From Sphingopyxis italica (GTDB lineage: Bacteria > Pseudomonadota > Alphaproteobacteria > Sphingomonadales > Sphingomonadaceae): 64,000 nt of DNA. Below, in pieces: positions 16,589-24,992 of the stretch. Location: NCBI RefSeq assembly GCF_011926545.1, contig NZ_JAATIT010000002.1, positions 186,001-250,000 on the forward strand. The letters run 5' to 3'. The position numbers and the translations under genes were made by a program. The notes under the pieces are model-generated. The model was given only the letters and a program-made list of their open reading frames with translations. It was not told where the DNA came from and searched no databases. The first letter of the stretch is position 1; each line of letters begins with the position of its first letter.

Positions 16589-18550
16589 ATGGCCGAAACC
16601 ACCGCAGCGCCGACGTCACGCGGGCGCGAACTGACGATCCGGGCTGTTTTGCTCGGCGGGCTGCTGACTTTGGCGTTCACCGCGGCGAACGTCTATCTGG
16701 GGCTGAAGGTCGGGCTGACCTTCGCGACCTCGATCCCCGCGGCGGTGATCTCGATGGCGCTGCTGCGCTATATGGCCGGATCGACGATCCTCGAGAATAA
16801 TATCGTCCAGACGATCGCGAGCGCTGCGGGCACGCTGGCGGCGATCATCTTCGTGCTGCCGGGGCTTGTCATGGTCGGTTACTGGCAGGGCTTCCCGCTG
16901 CTCGAGACGACCGCGATCACGATGCTCGGCGGGATATTGGGGGTGTTGTTCTCGGTGCCGCTGCGCCGCGCGCTCGTCGTCGATTCGGATCTGCCCTATC
17001 CCGAAGGGCGGGCGGCGGCCGAAGTGTTGCAGGTCGGCGCGGCGAGCGCCGAAGGGGCCGAGGAGAACAAGGCGGGGCTGTCGGCGCTCTTGTGGAACAG
17101 CCTCGTCGCGGCGGGGTTCATGCTGCTCACGCAGATGAAGCTCGCGGGCGCCGAGGTCGCGCGCTGGTTCGCGGTCGGCAGCGGCGCCACCGGCGTCGCG
17201 GGCGGGCTCGCCTTCGCACTGTTCGGCGTCGGCCATCTCGTCGGGCTGTCGGTCGGCATGGCGCAGCTTGTCGGCCTGATCACCGGCTGGTGGGTGCTGC
17301 TGCCGATCCTGACGCAAGGTGGGGCGGGCGATCCCGAAACGCTGGCGAACACCGTGTTCCGCGCCGACGTTCGCTTCTTTGGCGCGGGCGTGATCGCGGT
17401 CGCGGCGCTGTGGACGCTGGTCAAGATCGCAGGGCCGGTGCTCGGCGGCATCCGCTCGGCGATGGCGGCGAGCCGCGCGCGGCAGGGCGGGCAGGCGCTG
17501 GCGATCGAGGAACAGGATATGTCGATCCGCTGGGTGTTCGGCGGGTCGCTGTTCCTGATGCTGCCGATCGGGGCGCTGCTCTGGTTCGAGCTTTCGGGCG
17601 GGCCGCTCGCCGGCGCGTCGTTCGCGCTGATCGCGGGCGCGATCCTGTTCATCATCATCGTCGGGCTGATGATCGCGTCGGTCACCGGCTATATGGCGGG
17701 GCTGATCGGCGCGTCGAACTCGCCGGTGTCGGGGATCGGCATCCTTGCGATCATCGCTTCGTCCCTGCTCCTCCTCGGCCTGCTCGGTCGCGGCGGCGGA
17801 GAGGCCGAGGTGAGCGCGATGGTCGCCTATGCGCTGATCGTCACCGGGCTCGTCTTCGGCATCGCGACGATTTCGAACGACAATCTCCAGGATCTGAAGA
17901 CCGGCCAGCTCGTCGGCGCGACGCCTTGGAAACAGCAGGTCGCGCTGATCATCGGCGTGATCTTCGGCTCGCTGATCGTTCCGCCAGTGCTGAATGTCCT
18001 CAATGAAACGCTCGGTTTTGTTGGGGCGCCGGGGGCAGGGCCGAATGCGCTGGCGGCACCGCAAGCCGGGCTGATTTCGTCGCTCGCGCAAGGCGTGCTC
18101 GGCGGCGATCTGAACTGGACGATGCTGATCTATGGCGCGCTCGCGGGGGTCGGCTTCATCATCGTCGACGCGCTGCTCGGCCGCGCGGGCAAGCTTCGGC
18201 TGCCTCCCTTGGCGATCGGTATCGGCATCTATCTGCCGATGGCGGTGATCCTGCCGGTGGTGATTGGCGCGGTCGGCGGCTGGTTCTATGACCGCTGGGC
18301 GGCGAAGCGTCCCAACGCGAGCTTCGCGCACCGCATGGGCGTGCTCACCGCGACGGGGATGATCGTCGGCGAGAGCCTGTTCGGCGTGCTCTATGCCGGC
18401 ATCGTCGCGGGGAGCGGCAGCGATGCGCCGCTCGCGGTCGTGGGCGACGGTTATGCGCCTTATGCACCGTGGGTCGGCCTGATCCTGTTCGTCGGGCTGG
18501 TGTGGCTCAGCTACAAGCGCACGCGCTTGATGGTCGTGGCGACGCCCTGA
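16589..18550 (+). CDS. OPT family oligopeptide transporter
   Basis: The 653-residue polytopic inner-membrane protein has some fourteen to sixteen hydrophobic segments. The OPT family motif region is visible at the start (LTLAFTAANVYLGLKVGLTFATSIPAAVISMALL) and again in the middle (ASVTGYMAGLIGASNSPVSGIGILAI). The YPEGRAAAEVLQVG segment near residue 135 is typical. Members take up small peptides or metal chelates by proton symport; the substrate here is not predictable. The gene is monocistronic or loosely linked to efp. Confidence 0.92.
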   Translation: MAETTAAPTSRGRELTIRAVLLGGLLTLAFTAANVYLGLKVGLTFATSIPAAVISMALLRYMAGSTILENNIVQTIASAAGTLAAIIFVLPGLVMVGYWQGFPLLETTAITMLGGILGVLFSVPLRRALVVDSDLPYPEGRAAAEVLQVGAASAEGAEENKAGLSALLWNSLVAAGFMLLTQMKLAGAEVARWFAVGSGATGVAGGLAFALFGVGHLVGLSVGMAQLVGLITGWWVLLPILTQGGAGDPETLANTVFRADVRFFGAGVIAVAALWTLVKIAGPVLGGIRSAMAASRARQGGQALAIEEQDMSIRWVFGGSLFLMLPIGALLWFELSGGPLAGASFALIAGAILFIIIVGLMIASVTGYMAGLIGASNSPVSGIGILAIIASSLLLLGLLGRGGGEAEVSAMVAYALIVTGLVFGIATISNDNLQDLKTGQLVGATPWKQQVALIIGVIFGSLIVPPVLNVLNETLGFVGAPGAGPNALAAPQAGLISSLAQGVLGGDLNWTMLIYGALAGVGFIIVDALLGRAGKLRLPPLAIGIGIYLPMAVILPVVIGAVGGWFYDRWAAKRPNASFAHRMGVLTATGMIVGESLFGVLYAGIVAGSGSDAPLAVVGDGYAPYAPWVGLILFVGLVWLSYKRTRLMVVATP

Positions 18551-18657
18551 CACGCGGCTTGCCCTTCGGCGCGCGCGCGGCTAAAGGCGCGCACCTGATA
18601 GCGGTGCCCGGCGGGCGCGGCTTTGCTCTTTCCATTCTTGTTCAGTGAGTGTGCGCG

Positions 18658-19221
18658 ATGAAGATCACCGGCGTTGAAATCCGTCCCGGCAATATTATCG
18701 AATATGAAAAGGGCATCTGGAAGGTCACCAAGATCCAGCACACCCAGCCGGGCAAGGGCGGCGCCTATATGCAGGTCGAAGCCAAGAATCTGATCGACGG
18801 GCGCAAGCTCAACAACCGTTTCCGCAGCGCCGACACGGTCGAAAAGGTCCGCCTCGACACCAAGGATTTCCAGTTCCTCTATGCCGAGGGCGACGACCTG
18901 GTGTTCATGGACAAGGACAGCTTCGAACAGATCAACATCTCGAAGGACGTCGTCGGCGAAGCGCATGAATTCCTGCAGGACGGCATGGATGTCGTGCTCG
19001 AGCTTTGGGAAGAGCGCCCGATCTCGGTCGAGCTGCCCGAAACGATCGAAGCGACGATCGTCGAAGCCGACGCGGTGGTGAAGGGCCAGACGGCATCGTC
19101 GTCGTACAAGCCCGCGATCCTCGACAATGGCGTGCGCGTGATGGTGCCGCCGCATATCACGAGTGGCACGAAGATCGTCGTGCATGTGTACGACCGCGAA
19201 TATGTGCGGCGTGCGGACTGA
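18658..19221 (+). CDS. efp: Translation elongation factor P
   Basis: The 187-residue, three-barrel factor relieves ribosome stalling at polyproline. Residues 1-65 form the KOW-like domain with the exposed loop PGKGGAY; Lys33 sits at the tip where modification occurs in many bacteria. The C-terminal signature [18 protein letters not shown] is intact. I chose the ATG of MKITGVEI over a GTG three codons upstream. It precedes the inositol-phosphatase-like gene, a common pairing in Alphaproteobacteria, with a palindromic repeat between. Confidence 0.97.
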   Translation: MKITGVEIRPGNIIEYEKGIWKVTKIQHTQPGKGGAYMQVEAKNLIDGRKLNNRFRSADTVEKVRLDTKDFQFLYAEGDDLVFMDKDSFEQINISKDVVGEAHEFLQDGMDVVLELWEERPISVELPETIEATIVEADAVVKGQTASSSYKPAILDNGVRVMVPPHITSGTKIVVHVYDREYVRRAD

Positions 19222-19226
19222 ATAGG

Positions 19227-19332
19227 TTCCCCTCCCGCTTGCGGGAGGGGTTAGGGGAGGGCCTGTTCGGGGAGCAGGCCTTATCCCGAAGACATTCCCT
19301 CCCCCGACCCCTCCCGCAAGCGGGAGGGGGGA
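19227..19332 (+). repeat. Intergenic palindrome pair between efp and suhB-like gene
   Basis: Two local palindromes built on CCCCTCCCGC-TTGC-GGGAGGGG and CCCCTCCCGC-AAGC-GGGAGGGG lie at the ends, themselves inverted to each other. The distal arm runs into the ribosome site GGAG of the next gene. Confidence 0.85.
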
Positions 19333-19340
19333 GATAGAAA

Positions 19341-20159
19341 ATGGCCGTATCCGGCATCATCACCGTCATGGAACGCGCCGCGCGCAAGGCCGGCACAAAG
19401 CTGCGCCGCGACTTCGGCGAGATCGAGCATCTGCAGGTCTCGCAGAAAGGGCCGGCCGATTTCGTTTCGAAGGCCGATCAGGCGGCCGAACGCACGCTGT
19501 ATGACGAGCTGACCCACGCGCGTCCGGGCTGGGGCTTCAAGATGGAAGAAGCGGGCGAGATCGAGGGCGATCCTGGCAAGCCGCGCTTCATCATCGACCC
19601 GCTCGACGGCACTTCGAACTTCCTCCACGCGATTCCGCATTTCGCGATCTCGATCGCGGTGCAGGAGCCGAAGCCCGGTGGCGGCTGGGGCGACGTCACC
19701 GCGGCGCTGGTCTATCAGCCCGTCACCGACGAAAGCTATTGGGCCGAGCGCGGCCGCGGCGCGTGGCTGCACGACCGGCGGCTGCGCGTCGCGTCGCGCC
19801 GTCACCTCAACGAATGCCTGATCGCGACGGGTATTCCGTATATGGGTCATGGCAATATGGCGCAGTGGAGCCGCATTTTCGGTGCGGTCGCGCCCGAAGT
19901 CGCCGGCATCCGCCGCTTTGGCGCCGCCAGCCTCGACCTCGCATGGGTCGCGGCGGGGCGCTACGACGGTTTCTGGGAAAGCGACCTGCAGGTCTGGGAC
20001 GTGGCGGCGGGCATGTTGCTCGTGCGCGAGGCCGGCGGCTTCGTCAGCGATTTTCGCGGCGGCGACCGCGCGATCGACCGCAGCGAATTCATCGCCGGCA
20101 GCGCCGCGGTGCATTCGAAACTGCAAAAGCTGGTCGCCGGCGCGCTGCGCAACGCCTAA
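19341..20159 (+). CDS. suhB: Inositol monophosphatase family protein (SuhB-like)
   Basis: The 272-residue Mg-dependent phosphatase shows the FIG superfamily signatures: KMEEAGE metal site, IIDPLDGTSNFLHAIPHFAIS at about residues 88-108, and WDVAAGMLLVREAGG near 213. Such proteins dephosphorylate inositol phosphates, and SuhB also acts with rRNA antitermination complexes in gammaproteobacteria; either role is possible here. The GGAG ribosome site is at the end of a palindromic repeat. Linked to efp. Confidence 0.9.
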   Translation: MAVSGIITVMERAARKAGTKLRRDFGEIEHLQVSQKGPADFVSKADQAAERTLYDELTHARPGWGFKMEEAGEIEGDPGKPRFIIDPLDGTSNFLHAIPHFAISIAVQEPKPGGGWGDVTAALVYQPVTDESYWAERGRGAWLHDRRLRVASRRHLNECLIATGIPYMGHGNMAQWSRIFGAVAPEVAGIRRFGAASLDLAWVAAGRYDGFWESDLQVWDVAAGMLLVREAGGFVSDFRGGDRAIDRSEFIAGSAAVHSKLQKLVAGALRNA

Positions 20160-20163
20160 TTTC

Positions 20164-20248
20164 ATCCGTCATCCCGGCGAAGGCCGGGATCTCAACGTCG
20201 CGTTATTTCGCACCGGCGAGATCCCGGCCTTCGCCGGGATGACGGATA
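20164..20248 (+). repeat. Intergenic palindromic repeat pair
   Basis: ATCCGTCATCCCGGCGAAGG begins a 30-base unit that recurs in inverted orientation at the far end of the element (GATCCCGGCCTTCGCCGGGA). Each copy contains its own CCCGGC-GAA-GCCGGG hairpin. It lies between the 3' ends of two converging genes. Confidence 0.88.
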
Positions 20249-20249
20249 G

Positions 20250-20732
20250 TCACTTCTCGAACACATACGCCCGGAAACTGTCCATCAGCGACGCCCAGGT
20301 GTTGAAGGTCTCGCCGACATTCTCGCGCGGGATGCCCTGGAAATCGAGGTCGACGTCCATTTCGAGCACCGGATCGCCGGCATCGTCCTTATAAGCGCGG
20401 GCGAAGCGCTTTTCCTTGTTCCACTGGTTGAGCCGTTCGAGCGTGACGTCCTTCGCGTCGCTGAATCCCATATAATATTGCAGCGTCTTGCACCGCTCGC
20501 CCGCATCGCAGTTCATAAAAAGCACGAGGAATTTGAGGCCGTTCCGGTTGCTCTCGATATAGGGATCGTCGCCCTCCTTGGCGACGATCGTCGCGGGCCA
20601 GCCCTGCGACTCGACGATCGCCTTGATCGTCTCCGGATTCGCCGCGTTGATCAGTTCGGCGTACGCGGGAGTCGCCGAGAAAAGCGCCAGCGGGGCGAAG
20701 GCGAGGGCGGTACGAGTGGTGATTGGTCCCAT
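20250..20732 (-). CDS. YbjN domain-containing secreted protein
   Basis: The 160-residue protein has a signal peptide (about 1-25, ALFSATPAYA) followed by a YbjN-like fold: TIKAIVESQGWPATIV, FLVLFMNCDAGERCKTLQYYMGF, LERLNQWNKEKRFARAYKDD. The paired cysteines (CDAGERC) probably form a disulfide. The family is widespread and has been tied to bacterial sensory-process regulation in E. coli; the periplasmic sphingomonad version has no established function. I chose the ATG with GGGAG five bases upstream, 23 codons inside the longest frame. Confidence 0.88.
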   Translation of the reverse strand: MGPITTRTALAFAPLALFSATPAYAELINAANPETIKAIVESQGWPATIVAKEGDDPYIESNRNGLKFLVLFMNCDAGERCKTLQYYMGFSDAKDVTLERLNQWNKEKRFARAYKDDAGDPVLEMDVDLDFQGIPRENVGETFNTWASLMDSFRAYVFEK

Positions 20733-20915
20733 GAAAGCTCCCTTTGTCGATTTAGCGCCTCGAAAGCGCGGCATAGCGACCCTTTTTCGCTGGCGTATCA
20801 CAGCGATAGGCCCGCTCGCCAGCGTGCAATAGGTTTTCGGTTACGCAGGGAACGAAAATCCTGCCCGCGGTGCTTGCGACACGCGGCGCGCTGGCCTAAA
20901 GCGCCCCCCATAAAC

Positions 20916-20930
20916 GGGTGCCAGGCACCC
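20916..20930 (+). repeat. Short perfect palindrome upstream of nuoA
   Basis: GGGTGCC-A-GGCACCC forms a seven-pair perfect palindrome 25 bases before the nuoA start. GGTGCC/GGCACC palindromes are a known REP-like motif type; it could also be an operator for the nuo operon. Confidence 0.5.
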
Positions 20931-20955
20931 CAAAACAACAGAACTGCGAGCTCCC

Positions 20956-21330
20956 ATGGTCGATCTGACGCAATATTTGCCGATTCTGATCTTTCTGGTC
21001 ATCGCCGTCGGCCTGTCCTCCGCCTTCGTGTTCCTGCCCATGGGCGTCGCGCGGCTGACCGGGGCACACAAGCCCGATCCGGCGAAGCTGACCGAATATG
21101 AATGCGGTTTTCCCGCATTTGAAGATGCGCGCAGCCAGTTCGACGTGCGTTTCTACCTCGTCGCCATCCTTTTCATCATCTTCGACCTCGAAGCGGCCTT
21201 CCTCTTTCCCTGGGCGGTCAGCCTCGAGGAAATCGGCTGGGCCGGCTGGGCGACGATGATGGTTTTCCTCGCCGAATTGACCCTCGGCCTTGTATATGCC
21301 TGGAAGAAAGGGGCGTTGGACTGGGAATGA
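20956..21330 (+). CDS. nuoA: NADH-quinone oxidoreductase subunit A
   Basis: A 124-residue membrane subunit of complex I with three helices. The conserved loop [40 protein letters not shown] is present, including the cysteine and acidic residues near the quinone chamber. It is the first gene of the nuo operon; its stop overlaps the nuoB start (ATGA). Confidence 0.97.
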   Translation: MVDLTQYLPILIFLVIAVGLSSAFVFLPMGVARLTGAHKPDPAKLTEYECGFPAFEDARSQFDVRFYLVAILFIIFDLEAAFLFPWAVSLEEIGWAGWATMMVFLAELTLGLVYAWKKGALDWE

Positions 21331-21881
21331 GCAGCTCGATCATCCTGCCGCCCGGCCAGATGCCGGTTGCCCCGGGGACCAACCCCGATGCGGGCTTTTT
21401 CGACGACCTTAATTCAGAAGTCGGCGACAAGGGCTTTCTCGTCACCTCGACCGAGGATCTGTTCAACTGGGCGCGCACCGGCTCGCTGTGGTGGATGACC
21501 TTCGGCCTCGCATGCTGCGCGGTCGAGATGATCCACGTCAACATGCCGCGTTACGACATGGAACGCTTCGGCGCCGCGCCGCGCGCGAGCCCGCGCCAGT
21601 CGGACGTGATGATCGTCGCGGGAACGCTGTGCAACAAGATGGCTCCGGCGCTGCGCCGCGTGTACGATCAGATGTCGAACCCGAAGTACGTCATCTCGAT
21701 GGGCAGCTGCGCCAATGGCGGCGGCTATTATCACTACAGCTATTCGGTGGTGCGCGGCTGCGACCGCATCGTGCCCGTCGATATCTATGTCCCCGGATGC
21801 CCGCCGACCGCCGAAGCGCTGCTTTACGGCGTGATGCAGTTGCAGCGGAAGATCCGTCGTGTCGGGACGATCGAACGCTGA
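21327..21881 (+). CDS. nuoB: NADH-quinone oxidoreductase subunit B
   Basis: The 184-residue peripheral-arm subunit carries cluster N2, the last iron-sulfur centre before quinone. Ligands are visible: the tandem cysteines in [10 protein letters not shown], and one each in [11 protein letters not shown] and [16 protein letters not shown]. Both ends overlap neighbouring genes by one to four bases. Confidence 0.98.
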   Translation: MSSSIILPPGQMPVAPGTNPDAGFFDDLNSEVGDKGFLVTSTEDLFNWARTGSLWWMTFGLACCAVEMIHVNMPRYDMERFGAAPRASPRQSDVMIVAGTLCNKMAPALRRVYDQMSNPKYVISMGSCANGGGYYHYSYSVVRGCDRIVPVDIYVPGCPPTAEALLYGVMQLQRKIRRVGTIER

Positions 21882-22780
21882 TGGCTCATCCCGCTCCTCT
21901 CATCGCACCGCGCGCAACCCTGGCGGCCGAACTCAAGACTTTGCTCGGGGCCGATCTGCTCGCGCACGTCTTCACCGTCGATGAAGACAGCATCACGGTC
22001 GATCGCGACGCGATCGCCGGGGTGATGGTCGCGCTGCGCGACAACCTCGAATATCAGCAGATGATGGAGATCGCCGGGGTCGACTATCCCGACCGGCCCG
22101 AGCGGTTCGAGGTCGTCTATCACCTGCTTAGCGTGACCAAGAACCACCGTCTGCGCGTGCGCGTGTCGACCGACGAGGCGACGCCGGTGCCGACGATCGT
22201 TCCCGTATGGCCGAACGCCGGCTGGCTCGAGCGCGAAGTGTTCGACATGTATGGCGTGCTGTTCGCGGGTAATCCCGACCTGCGCCGCATCCTGACCGAC
22301 TATGGTTTTCAGGGGCATCCGCAGCGCAAGGACTTCCCGCTGACCGGCTATACCGAGCTGCGGTACAGCGAAGAAGACAAGCGCGTCGTTTATGAGCCGG
22401 TGAAGCTGGCGCAGGATTTCCGCAATTTCGACTTCATGTCGCCGTGGGAAGGCGCCGACTATGTGCTGCCCGGCGATGAAAAGGCCGGCGGGACGGGCGA
22501 AGCGCCGGGGAAGGGTGCGCCGACGCCGATGACCGCGGCCGAGGTCAAGAAGGCCGACGAAGCCAAGGCTCCGCCGCCGCCGACGCCGAAGACGACCGAA
22601 AGCACGACGCAGACGGGCGCGGGCGCGAAGGCCAACATCAAGGCGGCGAAGACGAGCCGCGACGGCGCGAGCGCAAAGACCGCGACCAAGGCCGCAAAGA
22701 CGCCCGCGACCGCCAAGGCCGAAAAGGCGCCGACCAAGCCGCGCGCGCCGCGCAAGCCCAAAGCAGGAGGTGACGCATGA
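21881..22780 (+). CDS. nuoC: NADH-quinone oxidoreductase subunit C with long basic tail
   Basis: Residues 1-200 are a normal NuoC ([61 protein letters not shown]). Residues about 200-299 form an added low-complexity tail of Lys, Ala, Pro and Thr with repeated AAKT/TAKA blocks, resembling histone-H1-like or AlgP-like tails. The subunit helps link peripheral and membrane arms. Start overlaps the nuoB stop by one base. The tail is unlikely to be needed for catalysis; it may be unstructured. Confidence 0.96.
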   Translation: MAHPAPLIAPRATLAAELKTLLGADLLAHVFTVDEDSITVDRDAIAGVMVALRDNLEYQQMMEIAGVDYPDRPERFEVVYHLLSVTKNHRLRVRVSTDEATPVPTIVPVWPNAGWLEREVFDMYGVLFAGNPDLRRILTDYGFQGHPQRKDFPLTGYTELRYSEEDKRVVYEPVKLAQDFRNFDFMSPWEGADYVLPGDEKAGGTGEAPGKGAPTPMTAAEVKKADEAKAPPPPTPKTTESTTQTGAGAKANIKAAKTSRDGASAKTATKAAKTPATAKAEKAPTKPRAPRKPKAGGDA

Positions 22781-24033
22781 CCGACTCTCCGAACGTGCAT
22801 CATTATGGCGGCGACCTGTTCGAAGGCTATCCGGTCGATACCGCCGATACCGCGGGCGATCAGGCCGTTACCAATTATACGATCAACTTCGGCCCGCAGC
22901 ATCCCGCGGCGCACGGTGTGTTGCGTCTCGTGCTCGAACTCGATGGCGAGATTATCGAGCGCGTCGATCCGCACGTCGGGCTGCTCCATCGCGGCACCGA
23001 GAAGCTGATCGAATATAAGACCTATTTGCAGGCTTTGCCCTATTTCGACCGGCTCGACTATTGCTCGCCGCTCGGCATGGAGCACTCGTACGTGCTGGCC
23101 ATCGAAAAGCTGCTCGACCTCGAAGTGCCCGACCGCGCGCAATATCTGCGCGTGCTGTTCGCCGAGCTGACGCGCATCTGCAACCATATGCTCAACATCG
23201 GGTCGCACGTCATGGACGTCGGCGCGATGACGCCGAACCTGTGGGTGTTCGAGCTGCGCGAGGATTGCCTCAATTTCTTCGAACGCGCGTCGGGTGCGCG
23301 GATGCACTCGGCCTGGTTCCGCCCCGGCGGCGTCCATCAGGATGTGCCCGAACGGCTGCTCTACGACATCGGCGAATGGTGTGAAAAGCGCCTGCCGAAA
23401 CTGTTCGGCGACGCGATGAGCCTCGTCATCGACAACCGCATCTTCAAGCAGCGCAACGTCGACATCGCGACGGTGAGCAAGGAAGATGCGCTGGCATGGG
23501 GCTTCTCGGGCCCGATGATCCGCGGCAGCGGCATCGCGTGGGATTTGCGCAAGTCCCAGCCCTATGACGCCTATGCCAAGATGGACTTCGAGATTCCCGT
23601 CGGCACGCGCGGCGACTGCTATGACCGTTTCATGGTCCGCGTGCAGGAAGTCTATCAGTCGGCGCGCATCATCCTCCAGTGCATCAACGAAATGCCGTCG
23701 GGGCCGATCGCGAGCCTCGACCGTAAGGTCGTGCCGCCGAAACGCGGCGAGATGAAGCAGTCGATGGAATCGCTGATCCATCACTTCAAGCTGTACACCG
23801 AGGGTTTCCACGTCCCGGCAGGCGAAGTCTATGTCGCGACCGAAAGCCCCAAGGGCGAGTTCGGCGTCTATCTGGTCAGCGACGGCAGCAACAAGCCGTA
23901 CCGCTGCAAGATCCGCCCGACCGCCTTCAGCCACCTGCAGGCGATGGACATGATGTCGAAGGGCCACATGCTCGCCGACACGACAGCAATTATCGGCGCC
24001 ATTGACGTCGTTTTCGGAGAGTGTGACCGGTGA
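22777..24033 (+). CDS. nuoD: NADH-quinone oxidoreductase subunit D
   Basis: The 418-residue 49-kDa-type subunit forms much of the quinone site. Visible: [23 protein letters not shown] (with the conserved HP and HG), [21 protein letters not shown], and the C-terminal [24 protein letters not shown]. The length is standard for a separate NuoD. It overlaps nuoC by ATGA and the following small gene by GTGA. Confidence 0.98.
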   Translation: MTDSPNVHHYGGDLFEGYPVDTADTAGDQAVTNYTINFGPQHPAAHGVLRLVLELDGEIIERVDPHVGLLHRGTEKLIEYKTYLQALPYFDRLDYCSPLGMEHSYVLAIEKLLDLEVPDRAQYLRVLFAELTRICNHMLNIGSHVMDVGAMTPNLWVFELREDCLNFFERASGARMHSAWFRPGGVHQDVPERLLYDIGEWCEKRLPKLFGDAMSLVIDNRIFKQRNVDIATVSKEDALAWGFSGPMIRGSGIAWDLRKSQPYDAYAKMDFEIPVGTRGDCYDRFMVRVQEVYQSARIILQCINEMPSGPIASLDRKVVPPKRGEMKQSMESLIHHFKLYTEGFHVPAGEVYVATESPKGEFGVYLVSDGSNKPYRCKIRPTAFSHLQAMDMMSKGHMLADTTAIIGAIDVVFGECDR

Positions 24034-24215
24034 TCGCATTGCTCGACACAATCCAGAAAATGGCCATTGGCGCAGCCCTCGTGCTGCTCGCTTTGCATTG
24101 GACTCGCGGGTTTGAAGTGAATGACGAGATCACGCTCATGAATCTTGTTTGGCCCATTGCTCTTCTTGGCAGGTTGGCGCTTGATAAACGCTCGAAAGTT
24201 GTCGCCCATGGCTGA
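24030..24215 (+). CDS. Small membrane protein inserted between nuoD and nuoE
   Basis: A 61-residue protein with two hydrophobic segments ([14 protein letters not shown] and [16 protein letters not shown]) and a basic tail. It starts at a GTG overlapping the nuoD stop (GTGA) and ends eight bases inside nuoE, so it is tightly coupled on both sides. Its codon use is less GC-biased than the nuo genes. It is not a known complex I subunit. A lineage-specific accessory or recently gained gene are both possible. Confidence 0.65.
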   Translation: MIALLDTIQKMAIGAALVLLALHWTRGFEVNDEITLMNLVWPIALLGRLALDKRSKVVAHG

Positions 24216-24876
24216 CGCACCCCAAATTCCCGACGAAGCCGAAACCCGCGCGCGCTGGGGCGCGTTCGCATGGACGGCGGAAAATGCCGAGCAGGCGAAG
24301 GCGGTCATCGCGCGCTATCCTGCGGGGCGTCAGCGCTCGGCGGTGATGCCGCTGCTCGACCTCGCGCAGCGTCAGGTCGGCGCCGAGACGCAGACGCAGG
24401 GCTGGTTGCCCGTGCCGGTGATCGAATATGTCGCCGCCGCGCTCGATATGCCGTTCATCCGCGCCTATGAGGTCGCGACCTTCTATACCATGTACAATCT
24501 CGTTCCCGTCGGCCGCTATCATGTGCAGGTCTGCGGCACGACGCCGTGCCTGCTGCGCGGGTCGGACGATGTGATGGCCGCATGCAAGAACCGCGGCATG
24601 GTGAAGGGCAAGACGACGCCCGACGGGCTGTTCACGCTCACCGAGGTCGAGTGCATGGGCACCTGCACCAACGCGCCGATGGTCCAGATCAACGACGATA
24701 ATTATGAAGACATCGATTACGATAGCACCGTCCGCATCCTCGATGCGCTCGCCGCGGGTGAGACGCCGAGGGCGGGGACGCAGATCGCGGGACGCCATAC
24801 GAGCGAGCCCGAGGGCGGCCCGACGACGCTGAAGGAAATGGTCAAGGCCAACCATGATTACCGGAAGGAGTGGTGA
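24208..24876 (+). CDS. nuoE: NADH-quinone oxidoreductase subunit E
   Basis: The 222-residue subunit binds the N1a [2Fe-2S] cluster. Ligand cysteines are in VCGTTPCLLRG and in VECMGTCTNAPMVQIN. N-terminal helices (VIARYPAGRQRSAVMPLLDLAQRQ) and FIRAYEVATFYTMYNL are typical. It has a short C-terminal extension ending in MVKANHDYRKEW, common in Alphaproteobacteria. Start chosen at [12 protein letters not shown]. Confidence 0.97.
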   Translation: MADAPQIPDEAETRARWGAFAWTAENAEQAKAVIARYPAGRQRSAVMPLLDLAQRQVGAETQTQGWLPVPVIEYVAAALDMPFIRAYEVATFYTMYNLVPVGRYHVQVCGTTPCLLRGSDDVMAACKNRGMVKGKTTPDGLFTLTEVECMGTCTNAPMVQINDDNYEDIDYDSTVRILDALAAGETPRAGTQIAGRHTSEPEGGPTTLKEMVKANHDYRKEW

Positions 24877-24878
24877 GC

Positions 24879-24992
24879 ATGACCAACGCTTCATTCCTTC
24901 GTCATGCCGGACTTGATCCGGCATCCACCGCAGCGCTGAAGTCATGGACCCCGGATCAAGTCCGGGGTGACGATGTGGGGGAAGGCGCATGA
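24879..24992 (+). CDS. Short reading frame made from a palindromic repeat, bridging nuoE and nuoF
   Basis: An ATG two bases after the nuoE stop opens a 37-codon frame that reads through the whole palindromic repeat (RHAGLDPAS and TPDQVRGDD are the peptides such repeats encode) and ends in a TGA overlapping the nuoF ATG. The frame has no plausible protein function. It may serve only to keep ribosomes moving to nuoF, or be chance. Confidence 0.35.
   Translation: MTNASFLRHAGLDPASTAALKSWTPDQVRGDDVGEGA
24900..24972 (+). repeat. Palindromic repeat inside the nuo operon
   Basis: Two palindromic hairpins, GCCGGACTTGATCCGGC and CCCCGGATCAAGTCCGGGG, flank a short spacer, with CGTCA and TGACG at the outer ends. 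Same general design as the other intergenic repeats in the window but a different sequence family. Confidence 0.88.

Noticed and set aside
16616..18553. 645-codon reading frame on the minus strand opposite the OPT transporter gene
   Set aside because: It is Arg/Asp/His/Gln-rich with no domain, and mirrors a well-supported membrane protein. Long antisense frames are expected in GC-rich DNA.
24900..24972. Possible CRISPR-like or attachment-site repeat in the nuo operon
   Set aside because: Only two hairpins without regular spacers; it fits the intergenic palindrome pattern seen elsewhere in the window.
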